Positions 1-12,110 of a stretch of 64,000 bases of DNA are shown piece by piece. Source of the stretch: Liolophura sinensis (Eukaryota > Mollusca > Polyplacophora > Chitonida > Chitonidae); NCBI RefSeq assembly GCF_032854445.1, contig NC_088298.1, positions 17,505,976-17,569,975 on the forward strand, read 5' to 3'. The position numbers were made by a program, and so were the translations under genes. Positions within the stretch are counted from its first letter, which is position 1; the number at the start of each line of letters is the position of its first letter. Below the pieces are notes generated by a model that made no database searches, was not told where the DNA came from, and was given only the letters and a program-made list of their open reading frames with translations.

Positions 1-60
1 GTCCATGCCTGGTTTTAAACCCACAAGCAATTCGATTATATATGATTATATACAAATGAT

Positions 61-120
61 CAATCCCTGCCGCCAAAGTGCTTCCGCCCTTAATCTTAGG
101 TATGATCCGATACGGTTTTG
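61..120 (-). repeat. SINE-C fragment
   Basis: The stretch ctgccgccaaagtgcttccgcc followed by a tatgatcc-like segment resembles the middle of the SINE-C copies at 48228-48532 and 32305-32600. Only about 55 bases align, so this is a weak call. Confidence 0.35.
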
Positions 121-149
121 ATCCCACGTCTACATAACTGGCTGCATAG

Positions 150-278
150 TACACGGGGTTTCCCCCGGGCTTTGCCCGGTTTCCACCCACCATAATGCTG
201 GCCGCCGTCGTATAAGTGAAATATTCTTGAGTACGGCGTAAAACACCAACCAAGTAAATAAATAAATATAGTACACGG
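150..278 (+). repeat. SINE-A, 3' part
   Basis: This is the 3' half of SINE-A: a cccgggctttgcccggttt segment, then ccataatgctggccgccgtcgtataagtgaaatattcttgagtacggcgtaaaacacc in two conserved blocks, then an aaataaataaa tail. The tRNA-like head is missing. SINE-A is the commonest repeat in the window, with over 25 copies in both orientations. Confidence 0.85.
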
Positions 279-280
279 GG

Positions 281-515
281 CCTGCGTGACCAAGGTGGTT
301 AGCTCGCCAGTACGGCGTAATGACCCAGGATCCTCTCACCAATGCGGTCGCTGTGAATTCAATTCCAGCTCATGCTGGCTTCTTCTCCGCCCATACGTGT
401 CTTCCAGCAACTTACAAATGGCCATGGGTTTCCTCCGCGCTCTGCTCCGTTTCCACCCACCATAATGCTGGCAGCCGTCACATAAATGAAACATTCTTGA
501 GTGCGGTGTAAAACT
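281..515 (+). repeat. SINE-A, near full length
   Basis: A tRNA-like head (gcctgcgtgaccaaggtggttagc, then a B-box-like gtgaattcaattccagctc) is followed by the SINE-A body and the taaatgaaacattcttgagtgcggtgtaaaac end. It lies directly behind another SINE-A copy in the same orientation. Confidence 0.85.
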
Positions 516-2548
516 CTATGCTTAGTGGAAAGCATAAAATCCTTATACAGGATTAAATATGACATTCGAATTGAGCCAGTTTGGTGGCGTTTGCGTGAAT
601 GCAAACCGAAGCATTTAAACTCATCCAATTGCCTTTGGTGGCGACATGGAGTTAAGACAGTTTCAAGGCTTGAACATGTTTATCTGTGCCCTGTGAACTG
701 TAACTGTATCAAATGTCCCCGATACGCATTTTTTTTAAAGTAACGTTCCAAGTTCCAAGGTCTTTCAAGTCCGAGTGTGCTATTTTTATCACCTCATTCT
801 TAGCAATAACAGACTTTACATAAGGCAATCAAAACTGAGTCAGTTAAAAAGTCGGTAAAGGTTGGCCTTATCCAAGGGTGCACAAGCACTTAGATGTGCA
901 CAGTTATCAAAATATGTAACCTGGATTGTCTTAAATGTCATTATTAATGTAACTTTACTCGGCCTACTTCGTAAACAGACATTTTTTCTGTAGACATGTG
1001 GATAAACAGATGATATCGGAGGTCTTTTTTTATTTCTTGAGGGCGCGGAGGAATATTATACTGACATATGCACGTATACTTGACACCATGTTGCATTCGG
1101 GGTTTCCTACATTCACTCGTGACCTCAGGGGTTCCGAGCTTCGTTAGGGAAGGCGTTGATCAAATTTTGTAAACAACTGACCCGCAATTATCAATCCACA
1201 CGCCCTCGTTCCAGGAGCACGACCTGGCCAGTGCTACAGGGTTCTTATCTCCATTCTTAGCCCCTGGGTAACCGAATCCTCTCAATTGCCACTCCACACG
1301 CCTGCCCTTTGCACCCGGCACAGGGTAACATCGGGCAGAGAACCCCCAGCCGGAAATAAACCTGCCAAGATGGAAGTCCACTCGTATTTCATACTCCGGG
1401 CCAATTCGTCGATTCAATATTTGTCCATTAAATAAACGAAAGATATTGTTGAGGCGACTTAAGTGCGGTGTATAGCCTGTCAGTTGAATACGATACATGT
1501 GGCAGCCAGCAGAGAGCCTCTGGCCAATAAACTTTGATGTAGGCCTCGGTCAAAAGCACACTCCAATTAAATCAGCACAGGCTCCGTGAAGCGACCCCGA
1601 AAAGGGACCGAATTAAACTGACAGTTCCTTATCACTCCGTTTCCGCAGTTTATTGCAAACCGTCCGTTCTTGTTTTCATTCCTACTTTTCCACGACAACA
1701 ATCGCGGCAGTGTCGTGTGCAAGGGTGCTTACAGCTCAGGTTCGGAGGTTTGATTTAGTCGCTATCCAAATATCGACGAGAATTAAACGTTTCTTAAATC
1801 TGCAACGAAGATTGGTTCGCTGTTTGAATGCAGTTCGATCCTGATCCAATTTCACGGTCAGCGTTCAGAAGCAATAATACTCGACCGAAAGATTAAGTCA
1901 CTCGGAATGCTAGATGGATAATCGGGTATTTCCGCGACTGTTCGGCCTTGGGAATAATTGTCGGGTTGGATTTCAACCTAAAGCCGTACTATTACGAGAT
2001 TTTAGTTATAGTTAGTGGTAGCATTTCCTCTATGATGTTTTACAGTAGCTGGCAAGATTTTTTCTCTAGCTGTAAGAGTCATGCTGTCAGTATGAAATTG
2101 TGCCAATTTTAATATTTTCGTAAATTAAGGCCGGCAGTGATAACATGGGTAGGGAAGATGTTTTTGCAATGCTAAATTTTTCGATTCAATATGTCTCCAT
2201 TAAATAAACGAAAGATATGTTAAATTAACTGCACTATATATTTAATCTGTCAGTTGAATACGATGCATCTGATTTTGGGCGGGCTTCCAAGATCTGGAAA
2301 AGGCCTTTAATTGTGCCAATAAAGTTGCAAGAGAGAGAGATGCAACGAGGAAATGATTTGGTCGTGTCGTGTGACAGGCTGTGGAAGGTGTTTTCTCACC
2401 AAAGGCGTCAGAGATTTGACTGAGGCTTTAAGCCAGGGGAATTGTGATGTACCTGTTTAAGAGCGGTGATATACTCAGAGCACAGTTCATAAAACGGACC
2501 GCCGTCGTAATATGAATAGGCCTGTCCATATTATTTATTTTGAATGCT
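516..2548. other. No gene seen; one dispersed direct repeat
   Basis: No convincing coding region was found on either strand. A roughly 90-bp segment at 1411-1498 (cgattcaatat ... ccattaaataaacgaaagatat ... ctgtcagttgaatacgat) returns in the same orientation at 2178-2270 with scattered changes. It is an unclassified repeat. Confidence 0.5.
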
Positions 2549-2796
2549 ATGGTCGAGGGGGTTAGCAAGCCAGCACTGCGCAATGATCCAGAAACTTCTC
2601 ACAAGTGCGGTCGCTGTGAGTTCAAGTTCAGCTCATGCTGGTTTCCTCTTCAGCCGTACGTGGGAAGGTAATCCAGCAACTTGCGAATGGTCGTGGGTTT
2701 CCTCCGTGCTCTGCCTGGTTTCCTCAGATCATAATGCTGACCGACGTATAAGTGAAATATTCTTGAGCGAAAATACCAATCAAATAAATAAATGAG
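2549..2796 (+). repeat. SINE-A, near full length
   Basis: The head (ggttagcaagccagcactgcgc, gtgagttcaagttcagctc), body and atattcttgagcgaaaataccaatcaaataaataaa tail are all present. A small deletion in the terminal block removes part of the gtacggcg motif. Confidence 0.85.
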
Positions 2797-2825
2797 TAAA
2801 TAACTAAATATTTTGAATAGTGTAC

Positions 2826-3045
2826 TCAATATTTCACTTTTACGGCCGCGGCCAGCATTATCGTGGGAGAAAACCGGTCACGGAGTGCGCTGAAACCCCA
2901 CAACCATCTGCAGGTTACTGGCAGACTTTCCCATGTGCTAACGCGGAGGAAGCCAGCATGAGATGGACTTGAACTCACAGCTACCGCATTGGTAAGAGTC
3001 TCCTGAGTCACTGCGCGACCTTAGCAACAATAGCCACTCGGAAAG
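2826..3045 (-). repeat. SINE-A, reverse orientation
   Basis: Read on the minus strand it starts near the tRNA-like head (gtgactcaggagactcttaccaatgcggtagctgtgag in pieces) and runs to the ccgtaaaagtgaaata end. It faces the plus-strand copy ending at 2796, so the two copies lie tail to tail about 30 bp apart. Confidence 0.8.
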
Positions 3046-3114
3046 CGAGACTCCTCTCAAATATAAATAAAATAGTAAATTAATAAATGGATTTAAGCCC
3101 TTATAATTACGTCA

Positions 3115-3400
3115 AAATATGTTGTAGCAGGGGGAGTCCATGCCGCCACAGTGCTGCCGTAATTGAAGTATCATGCGGAAGACACCAGACATGACACCCC
3201 ACCCAGTCACATTATACTAACACTGGGCCAACCAGTCACGTTTCTTTACCCTAACCTTTGGGTGCTGAACTCCAAGCGAGGCAGCAGGAAGTACTGTTTT
3301 TAAAATATTTGGGGTGACCAGACCCGGTCCTTCGGTCTCCCGACAAATGTTGCCTCCCAAGAAATGCTACCGCTTATAATAAACTAGTGCAAACTAAGCC
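3115..3400 (-). repeat. SINE-C
   Basis: It matches the SINE-C copy at 48228-48532: gtccatgccgcca, agtgctgccg, gaagtatcatgc, cccacccagtcacattatac, ccaagcgaggcagcaggaagtac and a tgaccagacccggtcc head segment. Its tail is lost or diverged. Confidence 0.75.
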
Positions 3401-3754
3401 CTTCTCCGAAATGGCTCATCACTAGGCTTCTGTATACATCATGAGCCAGGCTAAAAAAAAGTATTTAAGTAAGTCGCATTAGCCAGTCTCCTGCCTGTCA
3501 GTATACATTTCTTGAAGTGTACATCGGCTCTCACAGTTGCAAGCAGCCGCTTAGACACTGTGTCGTATAAGCTGTTTTCAATTTACGTGTATAATTATCA
3601 ATGTCACATGGAGCCTGGCTGGATCCTGTCGCCTTCCAGCGTTGTTCATACCGCAGTGGATAGTCGTCTCACCTAATGAGGACGCGAATTCAGCGCTTGG
3701 TATGGAAGAGACTATTTATCAGGTATCTGGGGGAAGGCTACTGGTGGAAGGTGA

Positions 3755-3932
3755 CATAGTGGTTAGCGTGCTAGCGCAGCACAATGAAACAGGAACCACT
3801 CGATAATGCCGTCGCGGTGAGTCCAGATCATTGCTGCCTTCCTCTCATGTTACCTCCCACCGTTATGCTGTTGGCAGTCGCATAGGTGAAATATTCTTGA
3901 ATACGGCGTAAAACAGCAATCAAATAAATTAA
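3755..3932 (+). repeat. SINE-A with internal deletion
   Basis: The head (gtggttagcgtgctagcgc) and tail (gtgaaatattcttgaatacgg, then caatcaaataaatt) are present. About 60 bases of the middle are missing. Confidence 0.8.
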
Positions 3933-4140
3933 ATCTAATACACTAAAGAGAACGAGGGGCATAATTCCTCTTTGTTAATGTTGTTCATTTTTATATTTAG
4001 CAGTACTTCAGTCTGGTAAATGCAGATATAAATAATTGGGAGGAAAGGGAACTAATTGTGCGGATGAAACAATGCCGACTTACCAAAAAAATAAGGAAGA
4101 TAGGCGAAGTCACTGTATGCACGGTGCAAGTGAATAATTA

Positions 4141-4345
4141 TCACGAATTATGATGATGACGTGATGATGATGAAGATGAGGATGAGGATCATAACGATGA
4201 ATGTGAAGATGATGATGGCGACGATGACGACGATGACGATGAAGATGAAAAAGAACAAGATGATGATAACAATGAATGTGAAAATGATGGCGATGACGAC
4301 GACGACGATGATCAGTGTGAAGAAGATGATGATGGTGACGGTTGG
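4141..4345 (+). repeat. GAT/GAC-rich microsatellite
   Basis: This is an imperfect run of gatgat, gacgac and gaagat triplets. It leaves an open frame rich in Met, Lys and Thr, which is a product of the repeat and not evidence of a gene. Confidence 0.9.
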
Positions 4346-4429
4346 TATTCCATTTCGAAAGCCCGTGCTTTGGTTCTTTATGGGTTAAATATATTATCGT
4401 TTCATTTTGTTTCTTTCATATCGTATAGT

Positions 4430-4770
4430 GAGCGAGTGCTTGGGGTTTAACGTCGTACTTAACAATTTTTCAGTCATGTGACGACGAAGGAGTCCTTAGA
4501 GTGAATGTAATGTGCCCCTTGCTGCAGGACGGATTTCCACCCCTCTTTCATCTTATGCTTCTCCACTGAGACGACTTACCGAAGGCAAGTAAGTGGCCCA
4601 CCCGAGCCATTATACTGGTATGGGTTAACCAGTCGTAGCACTATGCCCCTTAATGCTGAACGACAATAGTTATAACTTCCTCTTTTAGGGTCTTAGGTGT
4701 GACTCGACCAAGGATTGAACCTGGATCTATTGCCTGCCGAAGCGAACCCACCATCGTATGGTGTAGTATC
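4430..4770 (-). repeat. SINE-B, near full length
   Basis: Read on the minus strand it has a tRNA-derived head (B-box-like gattcaatccttggtcgag at the right end), a body with aacttcct and ttaccgaaggcaagtaag blocks, and the ttaagtacgacgttaaaccccaagcactcgctcac end at the left. A near-complete copy lies at 55492-55833. Confidence 0.85.
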
Positions 4771-6086
4771 CCTTTAGCAAGCGGATCTCACAGTTAGCAT
4801 ATCTCTAGTGCTGCCTCACTAGAATGCAGTGCCAAATACACATTAACAAGTGCGCCAAGGCGACAGGGGCGCTGCGTGAGACAATATTTGGTCGTTCCCT
4901 TCAAGATGAACGCCAAGCGAGAAAGCAGCTTAAAATCGATTTTAGATAATTTTTATATCTTAAAAATGGCTGAAATCCGAATTTGAAACATTTCATCCCA
5001 AGGTAATGCAAGGTTTAACGCCACGACGGCAGTATTTCAGTCAACAATATCGTAGCGAAACCCCATAATAGGAACTGAGACCAAAAACACGTTTATATGT
5101 ACCTTTACCTATCCATCATGTCACCTCTCAAAAAAGTCGAACATAATCTTACACATTATTAAACAACTTATAAATTATTCATAACTTTTTTCACGATAAA
5201 TTTACAACGGTTCCTTCGTGAGTTGAAGTCGTATATTAAGTGTGTTGTTTTTCTTATCATAGGAGTACACATATATAGAGCATGAAGATTCCGACCGTCG
5301 ATTACAAGTCATATCAGCCATAAGCATATGTATTTGGGACCCCAGTATATATAACAGTGCACAATACGGGTATTTATTTTATATAGGTTAAATATGAAAT
5401 ATCGGCACTTACTATGGGGCCTGCTACGGTACATATACCGGCATTGCAGCTGTTTAAATGTAATCTAAACATTAAAACCACGATGACTCCATGAATTGTA
5501 AAATCCGCTGCACAAGTCAAGCACTTTTTCAAAGTGCTTTGTACTGCGTAGCCAAATCATCTGTTCGTATACAACCATTACTTGTATAGCTCGCAACACC
5601 ACACAGTGTTATAGTGCTAAAACGAAACAATATATGTATTTGACCTTTCTTTGTGGCTATGGCTTGGTCACAAGGCCAGTATAACCTAAAAGCGGTCCAA
5701 ACTGACCTACATTTAATTTAGTTCTGTTTGTTTATTTGCAAATCTTTTGGAAAGTGAAAATATATTTCATATGAAATAAAATTTCCGTTGGCTTTTTTTT
5801 ATGCGGCAGGTGATTATACACACAAATAATCACAAGTAACTTTGTGCAATTAACTTCGTGACAAGTAACTTTGTGACAAGTAATATGATTACAAGCAACT
5901 TTATTTGAAATAACTTTATTACAAATATCATTTATTCTAATCATGTTATTTCAAGAGAATGTCCATGGTGTGCTAATACTGCGCATGTATTTCTTTTCTT
6001 TGTTTACTTAACGCTGGGGATAGCATTGAGGAAAAGTCACGGGTGTCTCGTTAGAAGACAAGACCAAAATGTCGACAGATCTCTTC
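4771..6086. other. No gene seen; AT-rich with a short 15-bp repeat
   Basis: No supported coding region. Between about 5825 and 5945 the motif aagtaactttgtgac recurs imperfectly with a period of about 15 bases, giving an open frame of repeated Cys/His/Val residues on the minus strand that looks spurious. Confidence 0.5.
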
Positions 6087-6312
6087 GTTGGCTTAATGAT
6101 TAGAGCGTCCTCCTCGAAGTGGGCAGATTCCGAATCAAACCTGGGCCGGGTTATACCAAAGACGTAAAAAATAGTTTTGGCTAAGCGCTGAGAAGTTACA
6201 TCAAGGAAACAGGGCTTGCCCCGTGACAGTATAATGCGACTGGATGGGTGCCATGTCTGGTGTCTTTGGCATGATACTTTGATGCGGCAGCACTTTAGCG
6301 CAGTTGATTGCT
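6087..6312 (+). repeat. SINE-C, forward copy
   Basis: A tRNA-like head (ggcttaatgattagagcg as A box, tccgaatcaaacctggg as B box) is followed by taccaaagacgt, then the tctggtgtctttggcatgatac and gcggcagcacttta blocks. The tail is replaced by the SINE-A copy at 6318. Confidence 0.75.
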
Positions 6313-6317
6313 TGAAT

Positions 6318-6597
6318 TTATTTATTTATTTATTTGATTGGTGTTTTACGACATACTCAAGAATATTTCACTTATACGACGACGGCCAGCATTATGATGA
6401 CAGCAAACCGGGCTAAGTCCGGAGGAAACCCACGACCATCCGTATGTTGTTGGCAGGCTTTCCCACGTACAGCCAGAGAGGAAGCCAGCATGACCTTGAC
6501 TTGAACTTACAGCGGCCGCATTGGTGAGAGGCTCCCGGGTCATTGCGCCGCGCTGGCGAGTTAGCCACTTCAGCCATGGAGGCCCCTGGACTGCCAG
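6318..6597 (-). repeat. SINE-A, full length
   Basis: It starts with a tttatttatttatttgattgg tail complement and extends through the body to a complete tRNA-like head (ccatggaggcccc at the right end). It is one of the more complete copies outside the inversin gene. Confidence 0.9.
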
Positions 6598-6689
6598 AAG
6601 AAGACACAATATATGTACATACATCTAGTGACCCCTCCTCGTCACATAAGTGAAATTATAATGTACATAAGCATACATACATACGTACA

Positions 6690-6830
6690 TAGAGTTTATG
6701 ACATTAAACCATGCCTCAGTGGAAGGCATGGTGTTCCACATGACGCCCCACCCAATTTGCCTGAAGCGATACTCCACCCATGCAGAGCGCCAATCTAGGC
6801 AGTACCAAGAAGATTGCTGACTTTAAAACT
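6690..6830 (-). repeat. SINE-C fragment
   Basis: The segments catgacgccccacccaat, gagcgccaatctaggcagtacc and gctgacttta parallel the SINE-C middle. It is diverged and lacks both ends. Confidence 0.5.
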
Positions 6831-8400
6831 ACTTAACATGGCCTCAGACCAGACTGTAACTGAATCTGATTAAAAAAACATGTGATAGCAGCATAGTACG
6901 TAATAAAAAAAAAACAATACCCCGTTAAATCCACAAAAGTGTTCTGTAGGAGTAACAGCAACAACATCATCTATTCACTCATCACTCAAAAAATAATATT
7001 CTGACTCAACGGATAAGTTTTTCGGGTGCGCGTGCAAATAGTGCAGAGTCATCTTTTGATTAGCTAGCCTGTGATAAAGCCCTGTTAAATCCCGTACAAG
7101 TTATGACGTCGTAAAACATGTCTCTGAAAGCAGTGTGATAAGAAGATGTACATGAAGCTTAATCTCTCCATACTAATTTTCTTGTACCGTTGCCTCGTGA
7201 ACAAAGATTTTCCTGATAACAAATAGCAAGCCTTTGTTGGATGTCAAAAGCTATAAAAGTCTAAAGCACCATTATAGCTATCCAATGTTTCATTGGGTAA
7301 GCATACAACAGTACAGCTGTAAGAGGAAAAAAGTTCCACTAATAACTCTGCAATCTGATCTTCACGAAGCACTTCATCGGTAATTTCCGGAGATGGCGTC
7401 GATAAATTCCGGGTTCGAGTCGGACGCAGGTTCCGGTCGGCTGACATATCGCTAAGAACCATCGAAAACCGATCGTCAGAAGGAACAATGACGTCTTTGT
7501 TTAATATGCATGAAGTGCCCGTGCCTTATAATAAACTATTATACCGCAGATGCTTATCGAGATCTCTTAAACACCACCTGTTCAATTGAGTCCCAATTAG
7601 AAATGCACTTCGCTTCAGTACGGGTGCACTGCATTGACCTTTTTTTTTCTTTACATAACTAGTACTTAGTGTTGCATATATGGGGAAATTTGAAACGTTA
7701 GTTATAAGGAGGCAGATGTTTATTACTGCGCCTTACAGCCCTTCCGTCTTTGTGTTTCTCGTCTCCAGGATTAATTGGGCCAATTAGTGTCTAAGAATGC
7801 CTTTTGTTACTAGTGAACATAGGAAAAAATATAGATTCAGTCTCCCGAGGGGCTGATAATGAGAGATGGTGTCCAGTAAAGACTGTATGGTTCAGACTGG
7901 AGCTTGATTTTTATAGATGACGTATATCCGTTGTATTTGCTAACAGAATGATTTACATGTGCTTCTAGCTAGACATTAGGCTCATTAATTATGATCTTAC
8001 AAAAAGAATGAATGATTATGGTCTGAAGCAGAAGAAAATTTAAATATCAAACAAATACCATTGAAAATAGTATGCATTTCCTCGCATGTGCATGCCATAC
8101 AAAATTATAATATGTACCACAAATTGAAAAATTATAAATTAATTCAGCGCCAAAATCCGCTGTAGGCGTCTCCATTTTGCCTAAGAAATAGTCCTGAAGT
8201 CTTCTGTGTTAGGAGGAGAGTTTTTGTCGGAAACGGCCGAAGTGCAGTTCGTTCATTTCCTGTAGAAAATGTACGTGACCTGCCAACCGCCGATACTTCG
8301 CGTTGCTTCGGTGATTTCCGTTTGACGATCAGGAAACCGGCATCTTGGACTTAGGTTGCGAGTTTACAGGAACAAGCCGGCAGTTTTAACGACTCTCATT
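6831..8400. other. No gene seen; one weak open frame
   Basis: AT-rich sequence. The only frame that does not look like repeat is on the minus strand, 7462-7244, 72 residues, with an acidic middle (ITDEVLREDQIAELLVEL). No splice sites or relatives were recognised, so it is not called as a gene. Confidence 0.4.
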
Positions 8401-8410
8401 GACTGAGAGG

Positions 8411-8551
8411 CAACATACCCCCAGCATAAATTATAGGTTGTTAAAGATTGAGGACGCGATTGACCCTCATTGGCTGAAAGGCAACATACCCCCAGCACAA
8501 ATTATAGGGTGTTAAAGATGGAGGACGCGATGGACTCATGGAGTTATGCCA
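8411..8551 (+). repeat. 71-bp tandem duplication
   Basis: The block caacatacccccagca..aaattatagg.tgttaaagat.gaggacgcgat begins at 8411 and again at 8482, with a few changes. The second copy ends in atggaggacgcgatggactc, which recurs at 9632. Confidence 0.8.
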
Positions 8552-9270
8552 GCGTTGCCGTTTCCAGGCTTTACGTGTATGGCGAGGAAAAATCGCAAAA
8601 TTATGCCGCAGACACCACCAGATAGAAAAGATGTGCTCTTTTCAGCCTATAGTGCCATTTTTTAAATTTTCTGCTCTTTTAAAAAAGAAGAAGAAAAAGA
8701 AGGAGGGGAAGAAGCAGAATAGAGCGGTGCGGGTAGTCGTATACTGCAGACGTGTTGACAGATCACTTGATTTGCATGTCACGTTACATACAATTAACCA
8801 CGGAGCGTTCTTTATTATGACACTGGAGTTTGATCATCTTTTCAACGAACAAAGAAGAACACAAACGGTTTTGATAAGATTCTAATGGCTAAAGGAAACA
8901 CTGAATCACAGATATTATAAAGAAGCGGATAACAAGTAGAAGAAGCATTGGAAATGTTGATCTATATTTCATCATCTTAAGCATATTAAGAGACGAGTGT
9001 TAGTACAAACAAACGCGTGCACTGGAGGGCAAATTTTCAACAGGTTCAACATATGCGTCCTACAATTAAATCAGTATAGTTTAAATGTTATACGTTAAAT
9101 AATCTACTACTTCTGTTCGTATAGCCGAATGCATTTCAGAATTTAGCTCACATTAGGGGCTGCCCTTAAAATATTGTTGAGTGACCAGATCCTGTTTTGT
9201 TGTGTGGGTGAGATTAAACAAAACAAAAATGACCAGTGTGTGTTCATAAGCTTGTCCTCATGGTATTTTA
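8552..9270. other. No gene seen
   Basis: A lysine-coding AAG/AAA-rich patch (8680-8715) produces an open frame on the plus strand. No domain, splice sites or repeat family were recognised. Confidence 0.4.
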
Positions 9271-9605
9271 GTGGGGCCTCCGTGGAGCAATCATCCAAGA
9301 GCCTCTCACAAATGCGATAGCTGGGAGTTCACTTCATGCTCGTTTCCTCTGCGGCCTTACGTGGGAAGGTCAGTCGTGGGTTTCCCCCCGGGTCCTGCCC
9401 GACTTCCTTGCGCGATAGTGCTAGCCGCCGTCGTGCGCCGTACTCAAGAACATTTCACTTAAACGACAGGCGCAAGCAGGCAAATCTCTGAGGGGAAACT
9501 CACGACCTTCTGCAGGTTGCTGCAAGACCTTCCTAGGTTGGACCAGAGAGGAAGCCATCCACTGAAGTCCCAACGGTCACATATGGGAGAGTCGCCTGGG
9601 TCTAG
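9271..9605. repeat. Two SINE-A pieces fused in inverted orientation
   Basis: From 9271 to about 9432 the sequence is SINE-A in plus orientation up to ctagccgccgtcg. It then switches directly at tgcgccgtactcaagaacatttcac to SINE-A in minus orientation, through to about 9605. Neither piece has its AATAAA tail at the junction. Confidence 0.75.
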
Positions 9606-9631
9606 TTGACGGATCTGCAGCATATATATCA

Positions 9632-9663
9632 TATGGAGGACGCGATGGACTCAGCGAGTTATA

Positions 9664-9665
<2 letters not shown>
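9632..9665 (+). repeat. Short copy of the 8518 segment
   Basis: atggaggacgcgatggactc followed by agttatnccaa matches 8518-8550 at nearly every base. The (TA)n tract follows at once. Confidence 0.7.

Positions 9666-9666
<1 letters not shown>

Positions 9667-9757
<91 letters not shown>
9667..9757. repeat. (TA)n microsatellite
   Basis: An uninterrupted run of about 45 TA dinucleotides. It produces an alternating Ile/Tyr open frame that is not a gene. Confidence 0.98.
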
Positions 9758-9759
<2 letters not shown>

Positions 9760-9760
<1 letters not shown>

Positions 9761-10139
9761 TTGTTGTTGTGTTTATTCTATAAGTATTATCGCCTTTCAG
9801 CATGTCTATGATCATAGAATGATGATAGAATTTTTAAGTCTTTAGACTGATCCAGTGGTGGTTATTTATTATTGCTTACTCCGACAAGACATAAACTAAT
9901 GAAATCAGTTTGTCTTTGTAGATGTAAGTGGTGTAATTTGGCTACATGAAGAGTCATTTCTAAAGTCGTTGGTTTGAGGTCTACCTGACAAGATGACGTC
10001 ATCTAACGGTAGTCATAAAGCTGCGACAAAATGATTCCAAGGTATGCATACAAACAATTTTTTGTGCTACTGGAAAGAAAAGACAGCAAATAATAAAAGC
10101 TGAGTTACCCAGGGAGAGGGTAGCAATAAATCCACTTTT
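9760..10139. other. No gene seen
   Basis: Unique-looking AT-rich sequence. Nothing recognised. Confidence 0.4.
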
Positions 10140-10450
10140 AATCCAGAATTCTTACGAGGCCATGGGATATGCCATGTTAGGGCAACCAGAAACACGTTGT
10201 AGCGTCACTCGTACCCCACGTACGTATGGTTAAAAGGCAAAACGGGGTCTCGGTGAAGTTAGCGGAAACAGCTGCGCCCTTGGGTTACACAAATAACTCG
10301 CGCCTGCGTGGTTAAAACACAACATGGTGACGCTTTCGATTGTTTCAATGTGCGCGATTTTACTGACTTTGAAAAGCGATATTTCAAGCATAAAACGTGA
10401 TGTGTTTCCTCATTTCTTTTAACGTTTGACTCCGTACTTTAAGCATTAAT
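10140..10450 (+). repeat. Dispersed repeat D, copy 1
   Basis: Blocks ttaaaaggcaaaac, aataactcg, catggtgacgct and ttactgactttgaa.agcgatat recur in the same order at 38620-39040. No terminal inverted repeat was evident, and the class is unknown. Confidence 0.6.
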
Positions 10451-11884
10451 TTGGTCCATACCACAACGATGCGTTTTTGCAATAGGACACTCTCCTATTT
10501 GACAGGTCTTAATTCTGTTGATGCAAAATTTGTACGTGCGCTATTCTTTTAAGTAAAGAACATCTCCCTGACTTCACTTGTAAAAAAAAAAGGTAGGCCT
10601 ACAGTTTACATAGATTCGAATCCTGAATGGCTAGGAATCTTTTGTGGACATCGCTAACCTTCCACTTACATCAACTACAATCAGACAAGCTTCGGGTCGT
10701 TTACGCCGGCTAGAATTCTCCACTTAATAAGAATATCTATTTTCAGCTTAAGGGCACGACCCCCTACCGACAAGAACCAGTGTTTATTACCTTGTTTTTT
10801 TGTAAGGCTGGATAATTGCACTGTCACATTCCTTACAAAACTCTACGATCTGTTGATGTACGGCTGGCATGCTGTGTCCCGCTCTTATCGTATCAAATAT
10901 CCCCAAATGCTAGGTTTACCGTTAGGCATAAGTGGCTATAAAATTTATTGAGGCGAGAACGTTTGAAAGCAGTTCAGAGACTTTAAACGCGAGTTTTGAC
11001 GCGCACTCCTTTCCATAAAACACAGAAGAGTATTTTTGCTTATTAGCTGAAAGTTGTATATATACTGTATTACATTCGATGCCACCGGAATATTGTTTAC
11101 GTAAATTTAACACCTTAACGCCTTAATAAGACGTCTATGGGAGAACTTCTTGTTTAATCTCCAACGCACAATTGAATAAGCTGCGATTGCCAAACAGATA
11201 ATGCCGTTGTGTATGATTGTTTATTGTGAGCTTTTGATAACTGGGTCAATAGTTCAACCCCAAGCATCGCCAATTTTGTAAACTTTCTTAACGAACATAA
11301 TGGAGTTGATTTGACTAAAGTATCACCTTGTCAACATTATTTCCGCAATCGGACGGATTTGGCTAATATCCTAGGACGTTCTCAAAGACATATTTGCATA
11401 GGAGTAAAGGCGAAAAGGTATACAAAACGATACTTATGAAGGGCGGCGGACCCGTGCGGCAGGTTTGCGGTGAGAGACTCTGGGGAGGGCGAGAGTTTGG
11501 GTTAGAACTTTATTATCCCTTTCAGAATACAATATCAAATCTTCATTTTTTAGAATATCGTAGGATCATAGAATAGAGTTTATGGTATAATTTTCAACAA
11601 CAATAAAAATTATAACAATAGTTAACAATAGCTAACAATAGTTAGAATATTACGATATAATTGATTTTGGAGAGTTTTTGCGTCAAATAACCCAGATCTA
11701 CTCTTTAGATCAATGTACTGAAGTTATTGAAGTTACTGTCTTGTATATATTTTTGGCTGATATTAAGACATGTGATTGGACTTTTGACAAGGGATATTGG
11801 AAACCGGAGTTCCGAAGAAACTGCCGCACCTCTCTAAATCTCCCGATATAAGACTGCATTCAGGCTAGCCATCGGTAGTGGTGT
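10451..11884. other. No gene seen
   Basis: AT-rich. A small run of gttaacaatagctaacaatag lies at 11615-11645. No coding region is supported. Confidence 0.4.
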
Positions 11885-12110
11885 TGCAACATTGCAAACA
11901 CATTTGCTTTCTTAGCAATATGTGTTTTAAGCAATGTGTTTTATAGCAATGTGTTTTCTCAGAAATGTGTCTCCTCAGCAGTATGCAATGTCAGCAAAAT
12001 GTTTCACAGCAATGTGTCGTTTCAGCATGTTTTGCAGCAATGTGTTTTTTAACATTGAGTCTTCTCAGCACTGTTTTCTTCGCAAATGTTTCTTCTGAGC
12101 AACATGTCCA
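11885..12110 (+). repeat. Irregular agcaatgtgtttt repeat
   Basis: The motif agcaatgtgtttt recurs about ten times with spacing near 20 bases and many changes. It opens frames on both strands that follow the repeat. Confidence 0.65.

Noticed and set aside
9606-9845. Ile/Tyr-rich 79-codon frame
   Set aside because: Translation of the (TA)n microsatellite.
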